DNA of 56,523 nt from Acidimicrobiales bacterium. GTDB taxonomy: Bacteria; Actinomycetota; Acidimicrobiia; Acidimicrobiales; SHLQ01. A program made the translations under genes and the position numbers. Positions 18,618-26,182 of this stretch are shown here, one piece after another. Location of the stretch: the NCBI GenBank assembly GCA_020628865.1, contig JAHDEJ010000034.1, positions 1-56,523 of the forward strand. The letters are read 5' to 3'. Under the pieces are notes generated by a model. It was not told where the DNA came from and ran no database searches. It saw nothing but the letters and a program-made list of their open reading frames with translations. Every line of letters starts with the position of its first letter. Position 1 is the stretch's first letter.

Positions 18618-19216
18618 CCATCGAGAAGGGCGAGGACTGGGGTGGCCGTGGCCGGCTCCCGGCCGACGCGCCCGTCGTGGACGCTGACGCCGCTCTTGCC
18701 GCCTCATGGTCGGCCGACGATCCCGATCGCGTCGTCGGCCTTCTGGCCGGGGACCTGCACCGAACCGTCGGTGGGCGCGGCACCGTCCAGCAGCTCCGCA
18801 ACGAGGAGCGGACGGTACTGCCGATCGACATCGGCATCCTCACGCTTCCGGACGGGACGGAGCGACCGTTCGTCGCCCACGTCGTTCGGCGGCGCCGTTT
18901 CTGGGCGGGCACCACGCTGGCCGTCATGAACGCCAGTTTCGTGGGGGAGTGGAACGTCGCCCCACGGGGCCATCCGAACGACGGCCGCCTCGACGTCGTC
19001 GAGGCCAAACTGTCGTTTTCCGACCGCCGGAAGGCAGCGAGCCGTCTCCCCGCAGGGGCACACGTACCCCATCCGGACATCTCGATTCGCCGTCTGAAGC
19101 GCGGCACGTTCGAGGTGGCCTCCGGCGATCGACTCATCGTCGACGGCGAGCCGATCACCGCGTCGGGACAGATCGAGTGGACGGTCGTGCCCGACGCACT
19201 CTCGATCCTCATCTGA
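18614..19216 (+). CDS. Stand-alone C-terminal domain of diacylglycerol/sphingosine-kinase-like family
   Basis: A 200-residue protein resembling only the C-terminal beta-sandwich half of YegS/DgkB-type lipid kinases. It has a GRLDVVEAKLSFSDRRKA segment (cf. DGxLD), then HVPHPDISIRRLKR and a final VDGEPI that matches the DGE signature. The GGDGT-containing N-terminal ATP-binding domain is missing, and no sequence before the ATG (inside helY) could supply it. It is translationally coupled to helY. It may bind a nucleotide or lipid, or modulate a partner. Family assignment is by motif only. Confidence 0.55.
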   Translation: MTIEKGEDWGGRGRLPADAPVVDADAALAASWSADDPDRVVGLLAGDLHRTVGGRGTVQQLRNEERTVLPIDIGILTLPDGTERPFVAHVVRRRRFWAGTTLAVMNASFVGEWNVAPRGHPNDGRLDVVEAKLSFSDRRKAASRLPAGAHVPHPDISIRRLKRGTFEVASGDRLIVDGEPITASGQIEWTVVPDALSILI

Positions 19217-19290
19217 CATCTGTTCGGATGCCGGAGATTTCGGCCCCCGATCCGTACACGAGCACCACCAGCGCCGTAGCATCAGGCGCC

Positions 19291-20892
19291 GTGGGCGCAT
19301 ACGACGTAGAAGAGTTCACCCCGGCTGAAGCCGACGTTCTCCGGCGGTACTTCACCAACCTCGATCAACCGGTCTTCGCACTGGTCAACCTGCCCGAAGT
19401 GGTGAAGGGCGCCCTGTTTGCCCGCTACTCGCGTTCGCACAAGAGCCTCCGCCGACTGTTTCTCGAAGAGTTCGTCGACGATCTGGACATCAGCGGCGAC
19501 GAGTCGATCGATGCCACGACCGGTCTGCGCCGGGCCGAGGAACTCTACGACCGGGTCTTCTTCCAGTACGGCGACGATTCCGTTGCTCAGCTCGGCGGCG
19601 TTCACCTCGCCTGTGAACAGGCTTCGAACGTGCTCACCAAGGTCCTCGAGTGGGGCCGCATCATGTCCTACCTCGAGCAGTCGACGCGCTACATCCGCTA
19701 CGACGAGCGCCTCGGCGGCCGCTACCGCTTCTATCGGGACGACGACATCCTGAACTCGACCCTCGGCACCCGCTACATCGGCGAGATGGACCGGATCTTC
19801 GACGACTACAGCGGCCTCATCACCCCGCTGGAGGACTTCCACAAGGAGCTCATCCCGAAGCGGGAAAGTGATGTGGACATCGCCTACCGGCAGGCGATCC
19901 GCGCCAAGGCCCTCGATTCGATCCGCGGCATGCTGCCCGCTGCGTCGCTGTCCAACGTCGGGATCTACGGCAGCGGTCAGGCCTACGAGGCACTGCTGCT
20001 TCGGATGCGGGCGTCGGCGCTGCCCGAGGCTCGCGTGTACGCCGACCTCATGTTGTCCGAGCTTCGCAAGGTGATCCCGTCGTTCCTCAAGCGCGTCGAT
20101 CTCCCGGATCGCGGCGAGGTGACCAGCAGTTACATGGCCGACAACCAGGCGGCCGTCGCGGAGCTTTCTGCGTCGTTGTTGGACACCTCCGCGCCGCCGC
20201 AAGCCGAGACGATGGTCGATCTGGTCGACTTCGACCCGGACGCCGAGGTCAAGCTCGTCACCGCCATGTTGTACCCGACGACCAACCTGGCCGAGCGAGA
20301 GATCGTCCGTCAGGTGCAGGCGATGACCGTCGACGAACGCCTGGCAATCATGAAGGCGTACGTGGGTGATCGATCCAACCGTCGCCATCGCCCCGGTCGA
20401 GCGTTGGAGCGGGTCGACTACCGCTTCGATGTGCTCTCCGACTACGGAGCGTTCCGTGATCTGCAGCGCCACCGCCTGCTCACGATCGAGTGGCAGCCGC
20501 TTTCCACCGACCACGGTTATGTGATGCCAGAGGCGGTGTCCATCGCCGGACACACCGAGATCTTCGAACGGACGATGGAGCGTTCGGCGTCGCTGTACGA
20601 GGCGTTGGCCGAGGAGTTCCCGGCCCAAGCGCCGTACGCCGTGGCGCTGGCCTACCGTGTGCGCTACAGCATGCAGATGAACGCCCGATCGGCGATGCAC
20701 GTGCTCGAGCTGCGCTCCGCCGTGCAGGGCCATCCTGCGTACCGGTACGTCGCCCAGGAGATGCATCGCCAGATCGCAGAGCGTGCCGGGCACCGTGCGG
20801 TGGCCGAGATGATGACCTTCGTGGACCACTCCCAGGAGGACAATCTCGAGCGTCTGGACGCCGAGAACAAGGCGGCAAAACGGACGCAGTGA
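19291..20892 (+). CDS. Double-length ThyX-like protein (FAD-dependent thymidylate synthase family)
   Basis: A 533-residue protein that looks like two ThyX domains in tandem. The first contains RIMSYLEQSTRYI (123-135) and the second RHR at 393-395 followed by LLTIEWQPLSTDHGY. Both resemble the ThyX motif RHRxxSxNxxSxR but neither matches it fully. True ThyX is about 220-250 residues and makes dTMP from dUMP with FAD and methylenetetrahydrofolate. Whether this long form is active is uncertain. GTG 19291 is preferred because the N-terminal sequence VGAYDVEEFTPAEADVL fits a domain start; the frame continues upstream only as a shadow. Confidence 0.65.
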   Translation: MGAYDVEEFTPAEADVLRRYFTNLDQPVFALVNLPEVVKGALFARYSRSHKSLRRLFLEEFVDDLDISGDESIDATTGLRRAEELYDRVFFQYGDDSVAQLGGVHLACEQASNVLTKVLEWGRIMSYLEQSTRYIRYDERLGGRYRFYRDDDILNSTLGTRYIGEMDRIFDDYSGLITPLEDFHKELIPKRESDVDIAYRQAIRAKALDSIRGMLPAASLSNVGIYGSGQAYEALLLRMRASALPEARVYADLMLSELRKVIPSFLKRVDLPDRGEVTSSYMADNQAAVAELSASLLDTSAPPQAETMVDLVDFDPDAEVKLVTAMLYPTTNLAEREIVRQVQAMTVDERLAIMKAYVGDRSNRRHRPGRALERVDYRFDVLSDYGAFRDLQRHRLLTIEWQPLSTDHGYVMPEAVSIAGHTEIFERTMERSASLYEALAEEFPAQAPYAVALAYRVRYSMQMNARSAMHVLELRSAVQGHPAYRYVAQEMHRQIAERAGHRAVAEMMTFVDHSQEDNLERLDAENKAAKRTQ

Positions 20893-20985
20893 GCGGACGT
20901 GACGAAAAAAGTTGGCGCAATGGTCGCCGTACCGCCGCGTTCTGCCTATATTCCCCCCAGAGCTGCTCCCACCTACTGAGGATCA

Positions 20986-21459
20986 ATGGCTGACGAAGAC
21001 CTTGTGGACGACAACGAAGAAGACGTGGAGGACGTCGACGTCGACGACGACGACCTCGACCCTGACCTCGACGGCGACGACATCGACCCCGACCTCGACG
21101 ATGACCTCGACGGCGACCTTCCGCTCGATGGCGATGACGACGACCTCGACGACGAAGACGACGAAGATGAAGACGGCGCGGCGCCGGTCAAGAAGGCCGT
21201 CGCTGAAGATGAGGACGAAGACGACGAAGACGATGTCGAGGCCGACCTCGATGTCATCCTGAAGGACCGTCTCGCCTCCGGCGACGACGAAGAAGACGAC
21301 GAGGACGAAGACGAAGGAAGTCCTGCGGCTCCGCCGAAGGCTCCGGGTGAAGACGTCCCGGCCAAGAGCGAGGACGAGCGCACCTGCGAGTCCTGCTGGC
21401 TCATCAAGCCCCTGATCCAGTTCCCGGACGACGACGTCATTTGCGTCGATTGCGCCTGA
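20986..21459 (+). CDS. Very acidic protein with C-terminal zinc ribbon (DUF4193-like)
   Basis: A 157-residue protein; the first ~130 residues are mostly Asp and Glu. The C-terminus has CESCWLIK (CxxC) and ICVDCA (CxxC), a probable zinc site. It resembles actinobacterial DUF4193 proteins, which end CSSCF-LVH...CRDCA, and also has the LDVILKDRLAS stretch before the ribbon. A TATATT hexamer sits ~35 nt upstream (about 20946-20952). The acidic tract may be disordered and mimic nucleic acid; the role is unknown. Confidence 0.7.
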   Translation: MADEDLVDDNEEDVEDVDVDDDDLDPDLDGDDIDPDLDDDLDGDLPLDGDDDDLDDEDDEDEDGAAPVKKAVAEDEDEDDEDDVEADLDVILKDRLASGDDEEDDEDEDEGSPAAPPKAPGEDVPAKSEDERTCESCWLIKPLIQFPDDDVICVDCA

Positions 21460-21492
21460 CCAAGCGGAGCCGGCCACGGTACTCTGAGGTCC

Positions 21493-21972
21493 ATGGCCAG
21501 CCAGAAAAAGGACTCGTCTGACCAATTGTTGGATCTGCTGGTGTACGCACCGGTCGGTCTTGCATTGGAGGCGCTCGACAACTTCCCGAGGCTCGTGGAA
21601 CGGGGCAAGTCCCAGGTGACCCTCGGCCGCTTCGTTGCCCGAACGGCAGCCAAGAAGGGCACGTCAACCCTCGAGGGGCTGGCCGATCGTGTGACGAACG
21701 AGGCCGGGCAGGTGATCGTCGACATCTTCGGCATCGATCTGACACCGTCGTCGACGCCGGACGCAGAAGCGGCTGCCGCCACCGCCACGGTCGTTTCCGA
21801 GCCCGACGACTTTCCAATCGCCGAGTACGACAGTCAGGCCGCCGCCCACATCGTGAAGTTGTTGCCCCAACTCACGGCGGAGGAGCTCGATCAGGTCGAG
21901 GCCCACGAGGCCGCGAATCGGAACCGGGTGACGGTCCTTCGCAAGATCGCGCAGTTGCGAGACAGCGAGTGA
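21493..21972 (+). CDS. Conserved helical protein of unknown function
   Basis: A 159-residue soluble protein. The N-terminal part (LLDLLVYAPVGLALEALDNFPRLVERGKS) is amphipathic and resembles mycobacterial lipid-droplet-associated proteins. The C-terminal part (YDSQAAAHIVKLLPQL, then EELDQVEAHEAANRNR) matches a short helical module seen at the ends of many actinobacterial proteins. TACTCT lies just upstream of ATG 21493. It overlaps the acetyltransferase gene by GTGA. Peripheral membrane or lipid binding is possible but unproven. Confidence 0.65.
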   Translation: MASQKKDSSDQLLDLLVYAPVGLALEALDNFPRLVERGKSQVTLGRFVARTAAKKGTSTLEGLADRVTNEAGQVIVDIFGIDLTPSSTPDAEAAAATATVVSEPDDFPIAEYDSQAAAHIVKLLPQLTAEELDQVEAHEAANRNRVTVLRKIAQLRDSE

Positions 21973-22457
21973 CCGAGCCCATCGCCGTTTCTGCTCGTCC
22001 CGCGACCGCAGACGACATCGCAACGCTCGTGCAGCTCGATGCCGAGGCAGCGACAGGAATCGTCGGCGTTCGCGGTGGCCACCTCGAAACCCAGTTGCAC
22101 GGCCGCCGAGACGACGTCGCCGCCGGGTTCGGCGAGGACCTGTCGGACGCGGACACACTCGTCCTGGTCGGCACGATCGACGACGTGGTCGTGGGCCACC
22201 TCGTCGCCACACGCCATGGTCTGCCCGACGGCAGCACCATTTCGACCGTTCGTGATCTGTTCGTGCAGGCGCCGGCCCGCGGCGTCGGTGTTGGCGAACG
22301 CCTGCTCGCCCTGGCGGTCGAGGACGCGACGAACCACGGTTGTGCCGGCATCGACGCCCGGGCACTCCCGGGCGACCGCGCCACCAAGAACTTCTTTGAG
22401 AGCTTCGGCCTGGTCGCACGCTCGATCAGCGTGCACCGAAGCCTCGATCAGGACTGA
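21969..22457 (+). CDS. GNAT-family N-acetyltransferase
   Basis: A 162-residue acetyl-CoA-dependent acetyltransferase. The fold is recognisable from RPATADDIATLVQL at the N-terminus, the beta-4 strand VRDLFVQAPARGVGVGERLLALAVEDA with the Q/RxxGxG/A-type pyrophosphate loop, and the terminal KNFFESFGLVARSISVHRSL. The substrate is unknown. GTG 21969 overlaps the previous stop. Its end overlaps the convergent RGG gene by 10 bp. Confidence 0.83.
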   Translation: MTEPIAVSARPATADDIATLVQLDAEAATGIVGVRGGHLETQLHGRRDDVAAGFGEDLSDADTLVLVGTIDDVVVGHLVATRHGLPDGSTISTVRDLFVQAPARGVGVGERLLALAVEDATNHGCAGIDARALPGDRATKNFFESFGLVARSISVHRSLDQD

Positions 22458-23755
22458 GGGGTCTCCGCCGCCGGAGCCGGCGCCTCTGCAGCGGGAGCAG
22501 GGGCAGGGGCAGGAGCGGGAGCTGCGGGGGCAGCAGCCGGAGCCGGCGTGTCGAACATTGCGGCGATGTGTGGCACACGCTTGGAGAGCTTGCGCACGGT
22601 CGCTCGGAGCTCGTCGGTGACCTTGGCAGGCAATGCCTGCGGCTGGACCTGCTGACGAACGGGCGAGTACGCAACAGCGTCCAGCACGGTGCCCCAACGC
22701 TCTGGAGCCGTGTCTGCCGTCATCGACGCACTGGCTCCCTCGGCGAGACGGGTCGCCAGGTCGCCGGGGAGGGGTGCTCCGGCCTTCGGTGGGCGTGACG
22801 ACTGGCGCAACGCTCGCACGGTCCGGCCTTCGCCCAACAGGCTGTTCAGTTCGCTGAGCCACTTGCCGTGCTCGGCTTCGACCCGGGCGCTGAGGCCATC
22901 CTTGAGCTGCTGCGCCAGCGCTCGGCCCTCTTCGTCCTTGGCGCCGTTCTCGGCTGCGACAACCACCTTGCGGATGTCTCGCAGGTCGACGTCGGCAATG
23001 CCGGCGAGCGCGGCCTCGGCGTTGTCACGCCATTCGGCGGATCGCAGGCGGGGGAGGAGCTTCTCGCCGACCGCTTCGAGCATCTTCGGCGGAATCTCTG
23101 GCTGCGAGCGGGTGCGGGCGAGCTCGTTCTGCTTCTCGATCGTGGAGCGCAGCCCGGGAACGCCGTCTCGAAGGACGATGCGGGCGAGCGGCCGCTGCAT
23201 CTCGGGGATGTCGTTGAGCGCAGCATCGCGATGGATGCGCTTGGCGCGGAGGCGCTTCGGCTTCGGCTTCGGCTCTGGGCGTGGACGTTCCCGACGGGGA
23301 CGATCGTTGCCGCCACGGTTGCGTGAACGGCCATCGCGACCGCCATCGCCGCGGCCACCGCGGTCGTTGCGACCGCCACGATCGCCGCGTTCGCCCCGGT
23401 TGTCTCGTCGTCCACCGCCACGACGCTTGTCGCCGCGACCGCCACGATCACCGCGGTCGTCCCGGCCACGCTTGCCCACGAGTTGGGTGGTGACACCGCC
23501 TTCGTCCTTGCCCGAGCCGAGGATTTCCAGCGTCTGGGGCTTCTGGCGCTTCGCCTTCGGCGGCTGCACCGACACGATGAACACGCCGTCAACGGCGAAC
23601 TCGGCGTCGGCCCGCACGACGTCGCCGACCTCGGCACCCTCGTACAACAAGGCACCATCGAGCTCGCCCTTGGGCTGCTTCGCCCCGGCGGCTCGCCAGG
23701 TGTAGGTACCGTCTTCTCGTTTGCTGGTCAGTTCGACCTCGAGGCGTCTCGACAT
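22448..23755 (-). CDS. RGG-repeat protein, putative RNA-binding
   Basis: A 435-residue protein. Residues 1-~80 form a small beta-rich domain with basic patches. Residues ~90-170 are an RG/RGG-rich tract (repeats such as DRGGRGD, GGRRDNRGERGDRGG), and ~175 onward is a helical domain. The last ~40 residues are Ala/Pro repeats (APAPAPAPA). RGG tracts bind RNA and drive condensation in eukaryotes and in some bacterial RNA helicases. I do not recognise the helical domain. TAGCGT on the minus strand (23767-23762) lies 6 nt before the ATG. It converges on the acetyltransferase gene. Confidence 0.75.
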   Translation of the reverse strand: MSRRLEVELTSKREDGTYTWRAAGAKQPKGELDGALLYEGAEVGDVVRADAEFAVDGVFIVSVQPPKAKRQKPQTLEILGSGKDEGGVTTQLVGKRGRDDRGDRGGRGDKRRGGGRRDNRGERGDRGGRNDRGGRGDGGRDGRSRNRGGNDRPRRERPRPEPKPKPKRLRAKRIHRDAALNDIPEMQRPLARIVLRDGVPGLRSTIEKQNELARTRSQPEIPPKMLEAVGEKLLPRLRSAEWRDNAEAALAGIADVDLRDIRKVVVAAENGAKDEEGRALAQQLKDGLSARVEAEHGKWLSELNSLLGEGRTVRALRQSSRPPKAGAPLPGDLATRLAEGASASMTADTAPERWGTVLDAVAYSPVRQQVQPQALPAKVTDELRATVRKLSKRVPHIAAMFDTPAPAAAPAAPAPAPAPAPAAEAPAPAAETPQS

Positions 23756-23761
23756 GCCACC

Positions 23762-23767
23762 ACGCTA
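23762..23767 (-). promoter_or_regulatory. Putative -10 element of the RGG-protein gene
   Basis: TAGCGT on the minus strand, 6 nt before the start codon at 23755, fits the leaderless pattern. Confidence 0.35.
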
Positions 23768-23829
23768 GCCGTGGTTGCGCCACAGAACGTATTTGGGCCA
23801 CCACGGTCTCGGAGGCACCCACTCGACCC

Positions 23830-23903
23830 TGCGGATAACCCTGTGACCAACTTCACAGGTTCTGGGGATATCTTGGAAAACCTGTCGACAACTCTGGGGA
23901 TTC
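23830..23903. promoter_or_regulatory. Cluster of DnaA-box-like words
   Basis: Four 9-mers on the same strand resemble the DnaA box TTATCCACA when read on the minus strand: TTATCCGCA (23838-23830, one mismatch), ATATCCCCA (23871-23863), TTGTCGACA (23891-23883) and GAATCCCCA (23903-23895). The text around 23871-23900 looks like the sequence found before dnaA in many bacteria. No dnaA, dnaN or rpmH gene is present, so an origin cannot be claimed. Confidence 0.25.
23842..23857. promoter_or_regulatory. Perfect CRP/FNR-type operator TGTGA-N6-TCACA
   Basis: TGTGACCAACTTCACA matches the CRP core consensus exactly; the arms extend to CCTGTGA/TCACAGG (23840-23846, 23853-23859). Actinobacterial CRP proteins use the same consensus. 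It lies ~85 bp upstream of the RGG gene start (minus strand) and upstream of the RNA-like region on the plus strand, so it could control either. Confidence 0.55.
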
Positions 23904-24159
23904 TCGATTTTCGCTTGACGCATTTCCGACCGGCGACAAAGGTGGCGACAGCAACGGAGGAACGGCAGCGAAACCGCCACCGGGGCTCGGGAGAACCACC
24001 GACTTGTCGGCGGGAATCACGGGCAAAACGGAGGTAGGAGCGAGGTCACGGAATCCGAAGCGAGGGACACGGTCCGCCGCAACCCACACCACGATCAGCG
24101 CCTTCGGGCAACGAACGAGGAGCGGGGCGCAGCTCCGGGTGACGGCTTCGGCCAGAACC

Positions 24160-24322
24160 TGGGACCCGACGCAGAACTGCCCCGCCAGACGCAAGTCCGA
24201 CGGGGCAGTGGTACATCGAATGAAACGGTACAACCGGTGAAGACGATGCGGGTGGATCCTGAACCGACCTTGAGGCCCCTGGCGCACGACTTCGGTCGTC
24301 CGACAGGGGCCTCTACCTTTTT
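24160..24322 (+). ncRNA. Candidate structured RNA (5' end unknown) in the 23756-24343 gap
   Basis: No convincing gene fills 23756-24343. Its 3' part folds strongly. CTGCCCCG (24177-24184) pairs with CGGGGCAG (24201-24208) around an inner GAC-GCAA-GTC stem with a GNRA loop. It is followed by the terminator hairpin at 24272-24313 and a T-run. That terminator has no plus-strand protein gene before it, because the nearest upstream gene runs the other way. An independent small RNA, or a leader of the S4 gene with an attenuator, would explain it. I could not match it to RNase P RNA, tmRNA or SRP RNA. Confidence 0.35.
24272..24322 (+). terminator. Strong intrinsic terminator upstream of the S4-domain gene
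   Basis: GAGGCCCCTG (24272-24281) pairs perfectly with CAGGGGCCTC (24304-24313). Inside, ACGAC-TTCG-GTCGT forms a second stem with a stable UUCG loop. Five T residues follow at 24318-24322. It stands 22 nt before the S4 gene start, so it ends an upstream transcript or acts as an attenuator. Confidence 0.75.
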
Positions 24323-24343
24323 CGTCCGGGCAGGCGGGCGCAC

Positions 24344-24718
24344 GTGAGCACGGTTCGAGTCGACGTGTGGCTGTGGGCCGTCCGGATCTTCAAGACCCGC
24401 TCGGCAGCGAATGCCGCGTGCGCAGCCGGGGCCGTCCGGGTCGACGGCGTCATGGCGAAGCCGAGCCGCCCGGTGGGCGCCGGAATGCTCGTGCACGTGC
24501 GGCAGCGTGGCCGAACCCGCGAACTCGAAGTGGTCGAGACCCCAAGCAAGCGGGTCGGCGCAGCCGTCGCCGCCACGGCCTACGTCGACCACAGCCCGCC
24601 GCCGGAACCGAGCCCGATGCGTCCGGCACCGGTCGCAACCCGGGAACCCGGGGCCGGACGGCCGACGAAACGAGACCGGCGCCGCCTCGACGAATTCCGT
24701 CGGGGTGAGGGTGGCTGA
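24344..24718 (+). CDS. S4-domain RNA-binding protein (Hsp15/RqcP-like)
   Basis: A 124-residue protein. The N-terminal S4 domain (~1-60: VRVDVWLWAVRIFKTRSAANAAC, then GAVRVDGVMAKPS) is followed by a basic tail (RPTKRDRRRLDEFR), the layout of Hsp15/RqcP. These proteins bind stalled 50S subunits with peptidyl-tRNA and support ribosome rescue or quality control. The start is GTG 24344; no strong ribosome binding site is visible. A terminator-like hairpin ends 22 nt upstream. Confidence 0.85.
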   Translation: MSTVRVDVWLWAVRIFKTRSAANAACAAGAVRVDGVMAKPSRPVGAGMLVHVRQRGRTRELEVVETPSKRVGAAVAATAYVDHSPPPEPSPMRPAPVATREPGAGRPTKRDRRRLDEFRRGEGG

Positions 24719-24758
24719 CAAGCCGTCACGAGCAGTGCCCGGGTGAGAGACTCGACGC

Positions 24759-25151
24759 ATGTCCATTGACCCGTCCAACCCATCCGACGACGTGCTTGCA
24801 TTCCTGGCCGAGCGGCACCTTGCCTCGCTCACCCTGGTGCGGCCGGACGGGACGCCGCACGTGACGCCGGTCGGTTTCAGCTACGAGCCCGAGACACGAA
24901 CCGCACGAATCATCACCTGGTCTGCGTCATTCAAGGCCCGCCTGACCACGAACGAACCACTCGCGGCCGCCGTGTGCCAGGTGGACGGAGGACGGTGGCT
25001 GACGCTGTCCGGAGTTGCGCGCTGCACCGACGACGCGGCGATCGCCGCCGACGCGGTGGCTCGTTATGCGGCCCGCTATCGGCCGCCAAAGCAACGCGAC
25101 GATCGAGTCGTCATCGAGATCGACGTCGAAAAGATCATGGGTCGGGCCTGA
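24759..25151 (+). CDS. PPOX-class F420-dependent oxidoreductase-like protein
   Basis: A 130-residue split-barrel flavin/deazaflavin-binding protein of the pyridoxamine 5'-phosphate oxidase superfamily. The typical first strand pair ASLTLVRPDGTPHVTPVGFSY, the loop SFKARLTTNEPLAAAVCQVDGGRWLTLSG, and the short C-terminus ending in IDVEKIMGRA fit the small actinobacterial F420-dependent group (Rv1155-like). The substrate and cofactor (F420 or FMN) cannot be fixed from sequence alone. Confidence 0.83.
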   Translation: MSIDPSNPSDDVLAFLAERHLASLTLVRPDGTPHVTPVGFSYEPETRTARIITWSASFKARLTTNEPLAAAVCQVDGGRWLTLSGVARCTDDAAIAADAVARYAARYRPPKQRDDRVVIEIDVEKIMGRA

Positions 25152-25245
25152 CTGGGTCGAGGGACCCAAACCCGCCCAACGGACCTCATTGCACGGCGAC
25201 TTCGGCCGATGGCATCGGAACGGACGCCCTCAAAGGAGACCCCCG

Positions 25246-26037
25246 ATGCGCGTGCACACACCACGACGGCGCACCAACCTCGCCGCCATTCTTGCCGGAG
25301 CTGCCCTGCTCTTCTCAGCCTGCTCCAGCCCCGATGACGGGGCGGTCCCCGAGTCGTTGGCCTTCGCCGCACCGGGCGATGCCTGCCCGGGCGACATCGT
25401 CATCGCTCCGGACGTCAACCTGGCCGAAGGCGTGGTCGAGAGCGCTGGACCGTTCGCCGTGTCGATTCCCGCAGGCACCTACGAGGTCCGGATGTCCTCC
25501 TGGGCCGACATGGACGATCCGGTCGAGCCGAACGAGCGCTGGTTCTTCACCGCTGACTCCGGCTACACCTCGCCGATCATCGCCGACCCGGGCGACAACC
25601 ACGTGATCGTCCAGTCCTACACCGACCAGGTGATCACCTCGCCGATCTCGTCGATCACCCTGCAGCACATGCTCCCGGGCGACTCGGTCAACAACTCGGT
25701 CGTGGCCAAGTGCATCTCGTTCACGCTGACCTCCGCACCGGAGACCACGACGACGACCGCTGCGCCGACCACCACGACCACGGCCGCGCCCACCACGACC
25801 ACCACGGTCGATCAGGGCGTGCTGGACACGGCGACGAGCACCACGACCACGACGACCACCACGACGACCACCACCATCGCCGTGGCGGCCGCCGCTCCTG
25901 AGCAGCCGCAGACGCTGGCACTGACCGGTCCTTCAGACCTGGCCGCCTCGCTGGCGCTCGTCGGTGGCGCACTGACCCTTGCCGGCTTCGCCGCTCTGGC
26001 CGCAGGCCGTCGTGCCGAGGACGAGCTCGAAGCCTGA
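25246..26037 (+). CDS. Surface lipoprotein with Thr-rich stalk and LAxTG-type C-terminus
   Basis: A 263-residue exported protein. The signal peptide ends in LLFSAC (lipobox Cys26). A ~140-residue globular region (CPGDIVIAPDVNL onward) is followed by a long Thr-rich stalk (~168-210, TTTTT runs). Then comes LALTG (224-228), a hydrophobic helix and a charged tail. LAxTG is the motif of class E sortases. Having both a lipobox and a sorting-like end is unusual. AAAGGAGA lies 6 nt before ATG 25246, fixing the start. A terminator hairpin follows. Confidence 0.75.
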   Translation: MRVHTPRRRTNLAAILAGAALLFSACSSPDDGAVPESLAFAAPGDACPGDIVIAPDVNLAEGVVESAGPFAVSIPAGTYEVRMSSWADMDDPVEPNERWFFTADSGYTSPIIADPGDNHVIVQSYTDQVITSPISSITLQHMLPGDSVNNSVVAKCISFTLTSAPETTTTTAAPTTTTTAAPTTTTTVDQGVLDTATSTTTTTTTTTTTTIAVAAAAPEQPQTLALTGPSDLAASLALVGGALTLAGFAALAAGRRAEDELEA

Positions 26038-26057
26038 TCCCAGGCACGACAGACGAA

Positions 26058-26091
26058 ACGATGCCGGCGCAGTTCTCTGCGCTGGCATCGT
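26058..26091 (+). terminator. Hairpin after the LAxTG lipoprotein gene
   Basis: ACGATGCC-G-GCGCAG pairs with CTGCGC-T-GGCATCGT around a TTCT loop, a 15-bp stem with one G-T wobble, 21 bp after the stop. No T-run follows, as is common in actinobacteria. Confidence 0.65.
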
Positions 26092-26182
26092 CGCGTCCGG
26101 AGCAATCATTTCGCTCTCGTGGTCGATCCCTCCCCACGAGGGCTAGATTTGCGTGATCGTTCACCAGTGAGGGTTCCACAAC

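Noticed and set aside
17268-18707. 479-residue minus-strand ORF
   Set aside because: Antisense to helY; no domain features.
23830-23903. Calling this region oriC
   Set aside because: The boxes are degenerate and no dnaA, dnaN or rpmH is adjacent.
23853-24287. 144-residue minus-strand ORF in the long gap
   Set aside because: Low-complexity Pro/Ser-rich translation with no ribosome binding site and overlap with a strong RNA hairpin; noncoding is more likely.
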